From positions 806,001 through 870,000 of the forward strand of contig NZ_CP133261.1 in the NCBI RefSeq assembly GCF_030931715.1: a stretch of 64,000 bases of DNA, in the 5' to 3' direction. Positions within the stretch are counted from its first letter, which is position 1. Every line of letters begins with the position of its first letter. Shown here in pieces: positions 36,736 to 46,641 of this stretch. A program made the position numbers and the translations under genes. The stretch is from Tissierella sp. MB52-C2. Its GTDB lineage: Bacteria; Bacillota; Clostridia; Tissierellales; Tissierellaceae. Under the pieces are notes generated by a model that was not told where the DNA came from, ran no database searches, and was given only the letters and a program-made list of their open reading frames with translations.

Positions 36736-37884
36736 ATGAAAAGATTTAAAGGATTTAAAGGAACTCCAGTTATTGTTTTAGGAGTATTATTATTAATATC
36801 TGCATTTATATTTCCTAGTGTAGCAGATAATATTCAAACTAAGGGAATTGAAAAGGCAGGTAAGGATTTAAATATTAATTTTCCTAAGATAACGGAGTTG
36901 GTTATTGAAGAGGGACAAGAAGAAACAAACAAGGAAGACATTATTACAATCAGTGATGAGGAAGAAAAGGTCTTTGATGATATTGTTTTATTAATACAAA
37001 AATCTACATTACCAATAGCACTAAAAAATCGAGAACTTAGTGAAAGTGAATCAAATAGAATGGTGGAGTTGAGAAAGAAGTTTAAAGCAGGAGAGATCAA
37101 GAGTGAAAAGACAATGGCAATAGGAGAAAATCTTGAAAAACCATATTATAACCCTGAAAATGAAACATATTATTATCCTGAGACAGAAATGACAGATGAA
37201 GATATGCTTCAAATCATAGTTTTTGACGAAAAACTTAATAGAGCGTTCTCTAGATTTCGTGAAACCTATATCCAGGAAGTTATGGAGAATTTAGAGCCTA
37301 AAATTTCAGAGGAAGAAGCAATAAAGTCAGCTAAAGAGATTGTTGAGAAAGTATATAATGTAGACCTTGATAATATGAAAATCAGCTGTAGTTTCGATTC
37401 AACTGGGTTAAACAATAAAAAATATTGGAGTGTTGGATTTCAACCTAAAAACTTAGATACCTTAAGGGAACAGGAAAAACTATATTGGATATACTTTACA
37501 AAAGTTGATATTTATGATGGCAATGTAGTATATGTGGATTCATTTTATAGCAATCAAATGTCAGAAAGAGAGGGAGTAGCAGAAACAGATTTAAATAATA
37601 TAGAGGAATATAAAAAAATGTCTGAAGAAATTCTAATAGAAAAGCTGAATATAAAGAATGTGGAATTCCTTAAAGCCTATGTTCGAAAACCTAATAACTT
37701 ATTACCACATAAGATAACAAGTAAAAACCTATATCTAGTATTCAAGGCAGAAGATAGATATGTAGAAATGTTATTTTTATATGGAAGTAAAAGAATGGTG
37801 GGATTATCTTTCTATGATGACCCAGTAGAGCTAAATGAAAGAATTAATAAAATAGAAGAAAGATCCATAGGGAACATAAATTAG
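36736..37884 (+). CDS. Membrane-anchored extracytoplasmic protein, PepSY-like region
   Basis: The 382-residue protein has one N-terminal TM helix (~9-27) and a charged outside part. Residues ~195-280 (EEEAIKSAKEIVEKVYNVDL, then YWSVGFQP, YWIYFTKVDIYDGNVVYVDSF) look like a PepSY-type repeat. GAGGTG precedes ATG 36736. It follows the second two-component system and the repeat, so it could act in the same envelope response. Function unknown. Confidence 0.65.
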   Translation: MKRFKGFKGTPVIVLGVLLLISAFIFPSVADNIQTKGIEKAGKDLNINFPKITELVIEEGQEETNKEDIITISDEEEKVFDDIVLLIQKSTLPIALKNRELSESESNRMVELRKKFKAGEIKSEKTMAIGENLEKPYYNPENETYYYPETEMTDEDMLQIIVFDEKLNRAFSRFRETYIQEVMENLEPKISEEEAIKSAKEIVEKVYNVDLDNMKISCSFDSTGLNNKKYWSVGFQPKNLDTLREQEKLYWIYFTKVDIYDGNVVYVDSFYSNQMSEREGVAETDLNNIEEYKKMSEEILIEKLNIKNVEFLKAYVRKPNNLLPHKITSKNLYLVFKAEDRYVEMLFLYGSKRMVGLSFYDDPVELNERINKIEERSIGNIN

Positions 37885-37928
37885 AATATATAATGAAGAA
37901 ATAATAGTAAAATATCTAATTTTAATCG

Positions 37929-37957
37929 TTGACTTATTAAAAAATATAATATATAAT
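37929..37957 (+). promoter_or_regulatory. Promoter of the tyrS leader
   Basis: TTGACT (37929-37934) and TATAAT (37952-37957) are separated by 17 bases, upstream of the T-box leader. The transcript would start near 37964. Confidence 0.75.
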
Positions 37958-38024
37958 CTTTCTAATTAATCATTGAATAATGAATATTTGCTGTATTTTG
38001 CATTTTGACTATAAAAATAAAAGT

Positions 38025-38300
38025 TGTGATAAGAATTAGTAGCAATCAGTATACCAAACAGAAAGTTACCGTATGATGAGAGGTGCATGGTTAGGGATTG
38101 TGAATACATCTTTGAGCTTTGCACCGAAGAGTTTTTACTTAGTAGGCTGCAACGGAAATCAGCTACCGTTATCTTGCTAGGGTATCTCATCTATGATGAT
38201 GTACTTAATAAGGTAAGTAATGTGAGTTACTTATGAATTTAAGGTGGTAACACGAAATAATCTCGTCCTTTTGGAAACAATAGGGCGAGTTTTTTTATTG
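38025..38300 (+). promoter_or_regulatory. T-box leader of tyrS
   Basis: The leader contains the T-box core AAGGTGGTAACACG (38241-38254), then a terminator (stem 38262-38269 with 38282-38289, T run to 38297). Upstream are a stem III-like hairpin (AACGG/CCGTT, ~38151-38170) and a long stem I region. A TAC codon at 38136-38138 in the 3' half of stem I is a candidate specifier for Tyr, consistent with the downstream gene. Uncharged tRNA should promote read-through. Confidence 0.9.
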
Positions 38301-38356
38301 CTGAATTTTATAAGACTTTTAGATACTGAAAATAATATTTTAAGGAGATGTTAAAT

Positions 38357-39565
38357 ATGTTGAAGCCAAAAGAACAAATGCCAATTATTTTAAAGGGAGT
38401 CCATACTTTAATAAATGAAGAAGAGTTACTAGAAAAACTTAAAAAATCCTATAATCAGAAAAAACCATTAACTATTAAGCTGGGGCTGGACCCTTCTGCA
38501 CCAGATATACATTTAGGCCATGCAGTCGTATTGCGTAAAATTAAACAAATGCAGGATTTAGGACATCATGTAGTAATTGTAATTGGAGATTTTACTGGAA
38601 AAATAGGTGATCCAACTGGGAAATCAAAGGGTAGAACTACTTTGAGTGATGAGGAAGTAAAGGAAAATGCTAAAACCTATTGTGAACAGATATTCAAAAT
38701 ACTTGATGTAGAAAAAACTGAAGTAAGGTTTAATAGTGAATGGCTTTCTAAACTTACTTTTGAAGATGTTATCAAACTTGCTGCTACTACAACAGTAGCT
38801 AGGATTCTTGAACGAGATGATTTCCATAATAGGTATCAGAATCAAGTTCCAATAGGAATTCATGAGTTTTTTTATCCATTAATGCAGGCATACGATTCCA
38901 TTGAATTAAATTCAGATATTGAACTTGGAGGAACAGATCAAACCTTTAATATTCTTATGGGCAGAAATCTTCAAAAGTCATTTGAACAGGAACAGCAGAT
39001 TGCTATGTTTATGCCTATTCTTGAAGGCTTAGACGGTGTGGAAAAAATGAGTAAAAGTCTTAAAAACTATATTGGTATAAATGAACCTGCTGAGATAATG
39101 TTTAAAAAGGTTATGGAAATTCCTGATGGGCTTATTATTAAATATTTTGAACTAGCAACTGACGAGCATCCTGATAAAATAGATAATATCAAATCAGAAC
39201 TAAATAGTGGTGCAAATCCTCGAGATGTTAAATACCATTTGGCTAAAATTATAGTGTCACTTTACCGTAGTCCAGAAGAAGTAGAAAGGGCTATTGTATA
39301 TTATGATACAGCATTTAGCAAAAAGGATATTCCAGAGGATATTCCAGAGCTATTAGTTAAAGGAGATAAAGAGACCATTGGAGATATTATTTTAGAAATA
39401 GTAAAAATAAATCTTGTAAAAAGTAAAAGTGAATTTATCCGATTAATAAATCAAGGAGGAGTTCAGTTAAATGGTGAAAAACTAACATCAGATGATATAA
39501 ATAAGCCTATTAAATCAAATGATGTTATAAGGATAGGAAAAAAACGGTTTTTAAGATTTAAATAA
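38357..39565 (+). CDS. tyrS: Tyrosyl-tRNA synthetase (KMSKS type)
   Basis: The 402-residue class I synthetase has the HIGH-like HLGHAVVLRK, GDFTGKIGDPTGKSKGR, ELGGTDQTFNILMGR and KMSKSLKNYIG, with a C-terminal S4 RNA-binding domain (IRLINQGGVQLNGEKL). The KMSKS form resembles the TyrZ-type enzyme. ATG 38357 is chosen because AAGGAG is 9 bases upstream; ATG 38348 abuts it. Controlled by the T-box. Confidence 0.95.
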   Translation: MLKPKEQMPIILKGVHTLINEEELLEKLKKSYNQKKPLTIKLGLDPSAPDIHLGHAVVLRKIKQMQDLGHHVVIVIGDFTGKIGDPTGKSKGRTTLSDEEVKENAKTYCEQIFKILDVEKTEVRFNSEWLSKLTFEDVIKLAATTTVARILERDDFHNRYQNQVPIGIHEFFYPLMQAYDSIELNSDIELGGTDQTFNILMGRNLQKSFEQEQQIAMFMPILEGLDGVEKMSKSLKNYIGINEPAEIMFKKVMEIPDGLIIKYFELATDEHPDKIDNIKSELNSGANPRDVKYHLAKIIVSLYRSPEEVERAIVYYDTAFSKKDIPEDIPELLVKGDKETIGDIILEIVKINLVKSKSEFIRLINQGGVQLNGEKLTSDDINKPIKSNDVIRIGKKRFLRFK

Positions 39566-39629
39566 AGTAGATTAATAGATAATAACTAACTTTTTTAAAA
39601 AGGGGACAAAGTACCATATCTTGAAAAAC

Positions 39630-39659
39630 TTGACAATTACTTTAATTGAATGTTACAAT
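39630..39659 (+). promoter_or_regulatory. Promoter of the HD-GYP gene
   Basis: TTGACA (39630-39635) and TACAAT (39654-39659), 18-base spacer, about 55 bases before the GTG start. Confidence 0.6.
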
Positions 39660-39716
39660 TTTTACATTAGTTTTTAAAAGAATAAAAATATGTATTGATG
39701 CTAGAGGTGTACGGTA

Positions 39717-40823
39717 GTGAGAAAAATTCCAATAGAATATGCCAGAGAGGGAGATACCCTGGGTAAGACTTTGTACAATAACATGGGTGGTATGTTATTA
39801 AAGGAAGGATCTAGTCTTAATGAGTATATTATAGATAAGTTAAAAGCATATGGTTATTTAAGTATATATATTAAGGATAAATATACAGAAGAGGATATTG
39901 AAGATATTATAAAGCCTGAGGTTGTAAATAGGATATATAATCTACAGGGAAGTTTAAATAATATAATAAGAAATTCCAATAATGGAGAGAAAATAAATAG
40001 TAAAAATGTAAGGAAAAATGTAAAGGATCTTAATGAAATAATACAAGAGGTTGTTTATGATATTGTGTCCAGCAAAACTGTATTGGAAAATTTGGCAAGT
40101 ATTTCTGTCTATGATGATTATACATTGACTCATAGTCTAAATATGATGATGTTATCTACAGTTATTGCTAAGGATATAGGATTTAATATGAATGAGATAA
40201 AAGCATTAGCAACAGGATGTGTATTTCATGATATAGGAAAAACATTTCTACCTATAGAGATAATTAACAAACCGGGAAAGTTTACTGATGAGGAGTTTAG
40301 GTTAGTACAATCCCATACAGAAAAGGGATATAAATTCTTGACTAATCATACAGATTTATCTGCTGTTTCAAGAAGTATTTCCTTATGTCATCATGAAAGG
40401 GAAGATGGGTTAGGGTATCCCAGAAAGTTAAAAGGTGACGAAATTCATATATTTAATAAAATAGCTTCTATATCCGATGTTTTTGATGCATTGACTTCAG
40501 ATAGACCCTATAGAAGAGCTGTACCTTTACCTGATGCTATGGAGTATCTATTAGCATCAGGTGGAAATCACTTTAATATAGATTTAATTAAGGTGTTTTC
40601 CCAATCCATTAATATTTTTCCTAAAGATACCTTTGTACAATTAAGCGATAATAGAGAAGGTATTATATATGAAATAAACTCTGAATTTCATACAAGACCT
40701 AAGGTAAAGATCTATGGAGAAAATGGTAAAAAAGTAGCTCCTTATATAATAAATTTAATGGAGTATAATAATATAGTCATAGAAAAAGTCATACATATTT
40801 TTTCTTTTGATGAAAATAATTAA
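39717..40823 (+). CDS. HD-GYP domain phosphodiesterase
   Basis: The 368-residue protein has an N-terminal regulatory part (~1-110) and an HD-GYP domain (~120-300) with THSLNMMMLST, FHDIGKTFLP, SHTEKGY and HHEREDGLGYPRKLKG. The metal ligands and GYP motif are intact, so c-di-GMP hydrolysis is likely. GTG 39717 follows AGAGGTG by 8 bases. It stands alone between its own promoter and a strong terminator. Confidence 0.9.
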   Translation: MRKIPIEYAREGDTLGKTLYNNMGGMLLKEGSSLNEYIIDKLKAYGYLSIYIKDKYTEEDIEDIIKPEVVNRIYNLQGSLNNIIRNSNNGEKINSKNVRKNVKDLNEIIQEVVYDIVSSKTVLENLASISVYDDYTLTHSLNMMMLSTVIAKDIGFNMNEIKALATGCVFHDIGKTFLPIEIINKPGKFTDEEFRLVQSHTEKGYKFLTNHTDLSAVSRSISLCHHEREDGLGYPRKLKGDEIHIFNKIASISDVFDALTSDRPYRRAVPLPDAMEYLLASGGNHFNIDLIKVFSQSINIFPKDTFVQLSDNREGIIYEINSEFHTRPKVKIYGENGKKVAPYIINLMEYNNIVIEKVIHIFSFDENN

Positions 40824-40866
40824 AAAAGAAGGTTATCGTTATTATAATGATAACCTTCTTTTTTAA
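40822..40866 (+). terminator. Intrinsic terminator after the HD-GYP gene
   Basis: Perfect 16-bp stem (40822-40837 with 40849-40864), 11-base loop and T run. Confidence 0.92.
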
Positions 40867-40928
40867 TATATGGTATGACATATATATTGATTAGGATGGA
40901 ATAAATTGAATAATTCTATTAATCATGC

Positions 40929-41001
40929 TTGACAAAGCATAATTGATAGAATATTATAAAAATAGGCACTTGTCCAACAAGTGACAACTTGTTAAACAGG
41001 T
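40929..41001 (+). promoter_or_regulatory. Promoter with two tandem GntR-type operators
   Basis: TTGACA (40929-40934) and TATTAT (40952-40957) have a 17-base spacer. Just downstream are two copies of an inverted repeat, ACTTGT-N3-ACAAGT at 40968-40982 and ACTTGT-N3-ACAGGT at 40987-41001. They lie before the GntR gene's ribosome site, so the regulator probably represses itself and the ECF operon by blocking this promoter. Confidence 0.75.
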
Positions 41002-41018
41002 TTAAACGGAGGTATAAT

Positions 41019-41756
41019 ATGTCCACAAGAAAAATAAGAAGCCAATCCTCATCTAAAATTCCGTCATATGTGCCTATATATAATATGTTGTACTCAGATA
41101 TTATTAATGGCTTGTATGAAGAGGGAACAATATTACCTAGTGAGAGTGCATTGGGTGAAAAGTATAAGGTTAGCAGACATACCATAAGACAAGCCTTAAC
41201 TATTTTAACAGAGGATGGGCTAATTTATAAACAACAAGGGAAAGGCAGCATAATAACAAATAAGAGTCAGGCAAATTACAATCAAGAAAAAAATATTTAT
41301 AATATAATGTTAGAATGTGCTAAAAAAGAAATTGATGAGATTGATATTGAATATAATTTTTCTCCACCGACAGATATTGCAATGGAGAGATTGGGTATAA
41401 ATGCAAATGAAATTGTAATGGCATCAAATAGTATATACTATATTGAAGGTAAGCCAGTAAGTCATGGATTTTTTCAGATTCCAGTAAAATATATAAATCT
41501 ACTGCCTATTGATTTGAATAAAGAAAAGGATATATCGGAATTAATCAATAAAAATATTTTTGATATGGCTCACTCTGCTAAACTTCACATTAGATTGGTT
41601 TTGGCAGAAGAGAATATTATTCAATTCTTAGATGTAAAAGAAAATGAACCTATAATATATATTGAAGAAATATTAAAAAATGAAGAGTATGAGGGAATTG
41701 CCAGGTGTAAATATTATTTTATACCAAATTATTTTGATATAAATTTAAACCTATAG
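41019..41756 (+). CDS. GntR-family regulator with UTRA effector domain
   Basis: The 245-residue protein has a winged helix (~15-85: PIYNMLYSDIINGLYEEGTILPSE in two blocks, SRHTIRQALTILTEDGLIYKQQGKGS) and a C-terminal UTRA ligand domain (~100-245). ATG 41019 follows ACGGAGGT. Its operators lie immediately upstream, and the ECF transporter genes follow in the same direction, so the ligand is probably the transported compound or a product. Confidence 0.9.
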   Translation: MSTRKIRSQSSSKIPSYVPIYNMLYSDIINGLYEEGTILPSESALGEKYKVSRHTIRQALTILTEDGLIYKQQGKGSIITNKSQANYNQEKNIYNIMLECAKKEIDEIDIEYNFSPPTDIAMERLGINANEIVMASNSIYYIEGKPVSHGFFQIPVKYINLLPIDLNKEKDISELINKNIFDMAHSAKLHIRLVLAEENIIQFLDVKENEPIIYIEEILKNEEYEGIARCKYYFIPNYFDINLNL

Positions 41757-41843
41757 TTAAAGAATTCATTATGTCTCAAGACTAAAATATATTAAGTTAA
41801 GTTGTTTAGTGTAGACTTATATTATCTATTAAGGAGGAAGAAG

Positions 41844-42401
41844 ATGAACAAATACTTTAAAGTAACAACCAAAACCATTGTTGCAACAGGATTAGGTGCT
41901 GCAATATTCATGCTTTTATTTATGTATGTAAAAATACCTTCACCAATTCCAGAGACAAGCTTTCAAACGGCATATGGTATATCTGCATTCTTTGCAACAA
42001 TATACGGACCTATTGCAGGAGGACTTATAGGATTTATAGGACATGGACTTAGTGATGCAGTGCAATATGGTTCACCATGGTGGAGCTGGGTAATTGCAAG
42101 TGGAATTGCGAGTTTTATTTTTGGGTTTGCATATAAAAATACTAGGGTAGAAGATGGTGAATTTAAGGGTCAAGATATTGTAAAGTTTAATGTAATTCAA
42201 GTAGTTGGAAATCTTATTGCTTGGTTACTAGTTGCACCTATACTTGATATTTTAATCTATGCAGAGCCTGTAAAGCTTGTATTTGCACAGGGAGGAATAG
42301 CGGTAGTTATGAACTCCATAAGTTCTGGTGTAATAGGTACATTTTTTCTTATTGCATATTCTTCAACAAGAACAAAGAAAGGCAGTATAACTAAAAAATA
42401 A
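41844..42401 (+). CDS. ECF transporter S component, UPF0397-type
   Basis: The 185-residue membrane protein has TKTIVATGLGAAIFMLLFMYVKIPSPIP, in two blocks, and YGPIAGGLIGFIGHGLSDA, with about five helices. This matches the UPF0397 group of ECF substrate-binding proteins, whose substrate is not firmly established (often annotated riboflavin). ATG 41844 follows AAGGAGGAAG. It is the specificity subunit for the EcfA/EcfT genes that follow. Confidence 0.85.
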   Translation: MNKYFKVTTKTIVATGLGAAIFMLLFMYVKIPSPIPETSFQTAYGISAFFATIYGPIAGGLIGFIGHGLSDAVQYGSPWWSWVIASGIASFIFGFAYKNTRVEDGEFKGQDIVKFNVIQVVGNLIAWLLVAPILDILIYAEPVKLVFAQGGIAVVMNSISSGVIGTFFLIAYSSTRTKKGSITKK

Positions 42402-42425
42402 ATCATAGCATACTTGGAGGCATAT

Positions 42426-44132
42426 ATGAATAATAAACCGATCATAGAATTTAATGATTTTACATTTAAATATTATAGCCAAAGTGAGCCTACACTTCAC
42501 AATATTAACTTAAAGATCTATCCTGGGGAAAAAATCCTTATAGTGGGGCCAAGTGGTAGTGGAAAAAGTACCCTTGGACACTGTTTAAATGGACTTATCC
42601 CCTTTTCATATAAAGGGGAGATATCAGGTAGTCTAAGAATAAATGGACTTGAGACAAAAGAATTAGATATATTTAAACTATCAAAGTTTGTTGGTACTGT
42701 ATTACAAGACTCAGATGGTCAATTCGTTGGATTGACTGTAGGTGAAGATATTGCATTTGGATTGGAAAATGATAATACAGAAAATCACATTATGAAAAAA
42801 AGGGTAGAGGAAGTATCTAAAATGGTAGATATGGGTAATTTTCTAAGTTCATCTCCTTATGATCTGTCAGGGGGACAAAAGCAGAGAACAGCTTTAGCGG
42901 GAGTTATGATAGATGATGTAGACGTTCTTTTATTTGATGAGCCTTTAGCAAATTTAGACCCAGCAACTGGGAAAACTGCCATAGAAATTATAGACGATAT
43001 TCACAAAGAATCTAAGAAGACAATCATAATAATTGAACATAGGCTAGAAGATGTACTTCATAAAAATATCGATAGAGTTATTTTAGTAAATGATGGACGT
43101 ATATTATCAGATATGAACCCACACCAGTTAGTTTCTTCTTCTGTGCTTGTTGATAATGGAATAAGAGAACCACTTTATATAACGGCATTAAAATATGCTG
43201 GAGTAGAAGTAAGTGAGAAAATGATGCCTGGCCATATATGGAGTCTAAAAATAGATGATAATGATGATAAGATACTTAATTGGCATAGTTCAATAAAAGA
43301 AGATAAGGAAAATTTAAAAGGAGATTCATTTTTAAGGCTTGAGAATATTTCATTTTCATATAATTCACAGACAAAAGTGTTAGAAAGAATAAGTTTTGAT
43401 ATTAAAGAAGGTGAAATGGTAGCCATAGTTGGTAAAAATGGTGCAGGGAAATCCACCTTATCTAAACTCATATGTGGATTTGAAAAACAGAGTAAAGGCA
43501 ATATCTATTATAAAAATAATAATATTAAGGATATGACCATTAAGCAAAGAGCAGAAATCATAGGTTATGTAATGCAAAATCCTAATCAGATGATTTCTGA
43601 AAATATGATTTATGATGAAATAGCCCTTGGACTTAGAATTAGAAAAGTAAGTGAAGATGAGATAAAGAAGAAGGTAGATAAAGTTCTTAAAATATGCGGG
43701 TTATCTCCTTTTGTGGATTGGCCTATTTCAGCTTTAAGCTATGGTCAGAAAAAAAGAGTTACCATAGCTACAATTCTAGCTTTAGACCCTAAGATTATAA
43801 TCTTAGATGAACCAACAGCTGGCCAAGATTATAAACATTATTCAGAGATTATGGAGTTTTTAAAGAAAATTAACTCCCTAGGTATAACAATAATATTTAT
43901 AACTCACGATATGCATCTAATGTTAGAGTATACAAAACGAGCTATTGTATTGGCAGATGGTAAAATAGTGGCTGATGAAAAACCATCAGTGATTCTTACA
44001 GATAAAAATGTAATACATAGTGCAAATTTAAAAGAAACCTCTCTTTTCAATCTCGCACAAATGGCTGGTATAAAAGATGAAACAAAATTCGTGCAAGGCT
44101 TTATTGATTATGAAAGGTTGGTGGGATTATAG
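42426..44132 (+). CDS. ECF transporter ATPase with two fused ATP-binding domains
   Basis: The 568-residue protein carries two ABC domains in one chain: Walker A GPSGSGKST (~39) and GKNGAGKST (~336); signatures LSGGQKQR and LSYGQKKR; Walker B LLFDEPLANLD and IILDEPTAGQD. This fused form is typical of dedicated group I-like ECF systems. ATG 42426 follows GGAGG (42416-42420). It overlaps nothing and abuts ecfT. Confidence 0.93.
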   Translation: MNNKPIIEFNDFTFKYYSQSEPTLHNINLKIYPGEKILIVGPSGSGKSTLGHCLNGLIPFSYKGEISGSLRINGLETKELDIFKLSKFVGTVLQDSDGQFVGLTVGEDIAFGLENDNTENHIMKKRVEEVSKMVDMGNFLSSSPYDLSGGQKQRTALAGVMIDDVDVLLFDEPLANLDPATGKTAIEIIDDIHKESKKTIIIIEHRLEDVLHKNIDRVILVNDGRILSDMNPHQLVSSSVLVDNGIREPLYITALKYAGVEVSEKMMPGHIWSLKIDDNDDKILNWHSSIKEDKENLKGDSFLRLENISFSYNSQTKVLERISFDIKEGEMVAIVGKNGAGKSTLSKLICGFEKQSKGNIYYKNNNIKDMTIKQRAEIIGYVMQNPNQMISENMIYDEIALGLRIRKVSEDEIKKKVDKVLKICGLSPFVDWPISALSYGQKKRVTIATILALDPKIIILDEPTAGQDYKHYSEIMEFLKKINSLGITIIFITHDMHLMLEYTKRAIVLADGKIVADEKPSVILTDKNVIHSANLKETSLFNLAQMAGIKDETKFVQGFIDYERLVGL

Positions 44133-44966
44133 ATGAAAAATAATTTATTTTCATATAATTTAGTCGATACACCAATTCATAGACTTTCTGGTCTTACTAA
44201 ATTAATAGCATTTTTATTATTAACTTTTGCCGTTATGTTTTCTTACGATATTAGAGTAATTATAGGTGTGATGATTTTTTCTTTCTACATTTTAAAAATA
44301 TCGAAGATTAAATTTTCTCAAATAAAACTTATGATAATTTATGTTGGAGTATTTTTAGTTACTAACGCTATAATTACTTATTTGTTTGCTCCTGAGGAAG
44401 GTGTAGTTATCTATGGGACAAGGCATGAAATAGTTCATTTAATTGGTAGATATAGTTTAACATGGGAGCAAATTTTCTATCAGACGACAAAGCTTTTGAA
44501 ATATGCTTCAGTAATACCATTAGGAATTATATTTTTATTAACAACAAATCCTAGTGAATTTGCTTCATCCTTAAACAGAGTAGGAGTTAATTACAAGGCG
44601 GCTTATGCTGTGGCATTAACTTTGAGATATTTTCCTGATATACAAAGAGAATACGTAGATATAAGTTTGGCTCAACAAGCTAGAGGGCTAGATTTATCAA
44701 GTAATGCAAAATTGAAAGATAGATTTAAGAATGCTTTACTTATAATAGTGCCTTTAATATTTTCCACTATGGATAGAATAGAGTTAATTAGTAATGCAAT
44801 GGATTTAAGAGGTTTTGGAAAACATAAAACAAGAACTTGGTATAATTCCAAAAAAATGCATAAGGGAGATTATTTTTCAATAGGAATTTCGATACTAATT
44901 TTTATATCAACTATTTTAGTATCTGTATTTATCAATAAAAGTAGATTTTACAATCCATTTATTTAA
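44133..44966 (+). CDS. ECF transporter T component
   Basis: The 277-residue membrane protein has ~5-6 helices and the coupling motifs ALTLRYFPDIQREYVDIS and AQQARGLD, plus a second SNAMDLRGFG. It begins directly after the ATPase gene stop and links the ATPase to the S component. Confidence 0.92.
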   Translation: MKNNLFSYNLVDTPIHRLSGLTKLIAFLLLTFAVMFSYDIRVIIGVMIFSFYILKISKIKFSQIKLMIIYVGVFLVTNAIITYLFAPEEGVVIYGTRHEIVHLIGRYSLTWEQIFYQTTKLLKYASVIPLGIIFLLTTNPSEFASSLNRVGVNYKAAYAVALTLRYFPDIQREYVDISLAQQARGLDLSSNAKLKDRFKNALLIIVPLIFSTMDRIELISNAMDLRGFGKHKTRTWYNSKKMHKGDYFSIGISILIFISTILVSVFINKSRFYNPFI

Positions 44967-44983
44967 GGAGGAAAAGAAAAGAC

Positions 44984-45826
44984 ATGAAGCCAATTTTAGT
45001 TTTTCAGACAGATTTTACTTATAAAGAAGGTGCTGTTTGTGCAATGTATGGAGTTGTTAAAACAGTAGATAGATCCCTTGAGATAATCGATGGAACTCAC
45101 GAAATACCACAATACGACATATGGAGTGGATCCTATAGATTATTCCAATCCATGAAGTTCTGGCCAGAAGGTACAATATTTGTATCTGTAGTTGACCCTG
45201 GTGTAGGAACTAAGAGAAGAGCTTGTGTAGCAAGAACTTCAGATGGATATTATGTTGTTACTCCAGACAATGGTTCTTTAACTCATTTGAAGAAGTGGGT
45301 AGGAATTGAAGAAGTAAGGGAAATCGATGAAAGTGTAAATAGGTTAAAGGGCAAAGACACAGAAGGAGTTAGTATATTCCATGGTAGAGACCTATTTGGA
45401 TATTGTGCTGCAAGACTTGCAAGTGGAATAATTACTTATGAAGAAGTAGGGCAATCATATCCAGTAGAAGAAATAGTAGAACTACCTACACATGAATCAG
45501 TAATAGAAAAAGGTTGCGTGAAAGGAATGTTTGAAATAGGAGATCCTAACTTTGGAAACCTATGGACTAATATTCTATTGAAGGATTTCAATGAAGCAGG
45601 CTTCAATTATGGAGATAGAATAAAAGTAAAAATAAGTCACAAGGGTGAATTGAAATTTGAAGAGACTTTACTATTTGAAAGATCTTTTGGTTATGCAGAA
45701 GTAGGGGAAGCTTTAATATATAATAATGAATTAATGAAAATAAGTGTAGCAGTAAGTCAAGGTAGCTTTGCAGAAAAATATTCTATAAGCTATGGTCCAG
45801 AGTGGACTGTGGAATTCAGTAAGTAG
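44984..45826 (+). CDS. SAM hydroxide adenosyltransferase family protein, copy 1
   Basis: The 280-residue protein belongs to the DUF62/SAM hydrolase family related to fluorinase, whose members split S-adenosylmethionine with water to adenosine and methionine. The Asp-Arg-His catalytic set is visible as Asp71 and Arg78 (VVDPGVGTKRR) and His133 (FHGRDLF). TPDNGSLTHL and the substrate-side FQTDFTYKEGAV agree. AAGGAGG precedes the ATG. It is in the ECF transporter operon and is paralogous to the gene at 46634-47476. Confidence 0.88.
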   Translation: MKPILVFQTDFTYKEGAVCAMYGVVKTVDRSLEIIDGTHEIPQYDIWSGSYRLFQSMKFWPEGTIFVSVVDPGVGTKRRACVARTSDGYYVVTPDNGSLTHLKKWVGIEEVREIDESVNRLKGKDTEGVSIFHGRDLFGYCAARLASGIITYEEVGQSYPVEEIVELPTHESVIEKGCVKGMFEIGDPNFGNLWTNILLKDFNEAGFNYGDRIKVKISHKGELKFEETLLFERSFGYAEVGEALIYNNELMKISVAVSQGSFAEKYSISYGPEWTVEFSK

Positions 45827-45834
45827 GATTAGAT

Positions 45835-46641
45835 ATGTTAGTTAAAGCAACAGAGAATAATAGAGAAGAAATATTAAACTATTGCCTAGAGGAAGAAGTT
45901 TTCAATATCTTTATAATTGGAGATATTGAAAACTTCGGATTTTCATCTGGAATCCAAGATATATGGTATGAAAAAGAAGATGATAAAATCATAGGAATAG
46001 TACTTAGATACCATACTACACTTATTGTTTATAGTAAGGATTTAAATATGGACTTTTCATCGATTAGAGCAATTACTGACAATATGAACATAGAAAATAT
46101 AAGCGGCAAGTCTACAGTAATAGATAAGCTTTATCCTTATTTGAAGGGTAATTATAGTAGAAAAGATACTAAGTTTTGTCAGTACAAAGATATTGGCGGT
46201 TTAAAAGATATAAAAGATGATATTAATGTATCAGATGAAAAAGATGCTATGGAAATAGCAGCTGCATATGGTGAAATCTCTGAATTTAAAGCTCTATATT
46301 CATCTGATATAAATATTAGATACAATCAAATCTTCAATCGTATTTCTACTGGTGAAGGTAAGCATGTATTTATAAAAGATAACCTAGGAATATTGTCCCA
46401 TGGTAATACTACTGCAGAAAATAGCCATAGTGCTATGATTGGTGGAATATTCACAAGACAAAATGAAAGAAGAAAAGGTTTTGGAAGCCAAATAGTTTCT
46501 TATTTGGTAAAAGATCTAATAAACAGAAAAAAGAATATATGCCTATTTTATGGAAACGAAGAAGAAGGAAAGTTTTTTATGAAATTAGGTTTTGAAATAA
46601 TAGGTAATTGGACTGTACTAAGGAGTGAAAAAGATGAATAA
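45835..46641 (+). CDS. GNAT-family N-acetyltransferase
   Basis: The 268-residue protein has an N-terminal region (~1-130) and a C-terminal GNAT fold with the acetyl-CoA motif FTRQNERRKGFGSQIV and FYGNEEEGKFFMKLGF. It sits between the two SAM-hydrolase-like genes and overlaps the second by eight bases, so all three are co-translated. Acceptor substrate unknown. Confidence 0.8.
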   Translation: MLVKATENNREEILNYCLEEEVFNIFIIGDIENFGFSSGIQDIWYEKEDDKIIGIVLRYHTTLIVYSKDLNMDFSSIRAITDNMNIENISGKSTVIDKLYPYLKGNYSRKDTKFCQYKDIGGLKDIKDDINVSDEKDAMEIAAAYGEISEFKALYSSDINIRYNQIFNRISTGEGKHVFIKDNLGILSHGNTTAENSHSAMIGGIFTRQNERRKGFGSQIVSYLVKDLINRKKNICLFYGNEEEGKFFMKLGFEIIGNWTVLRSEKDE

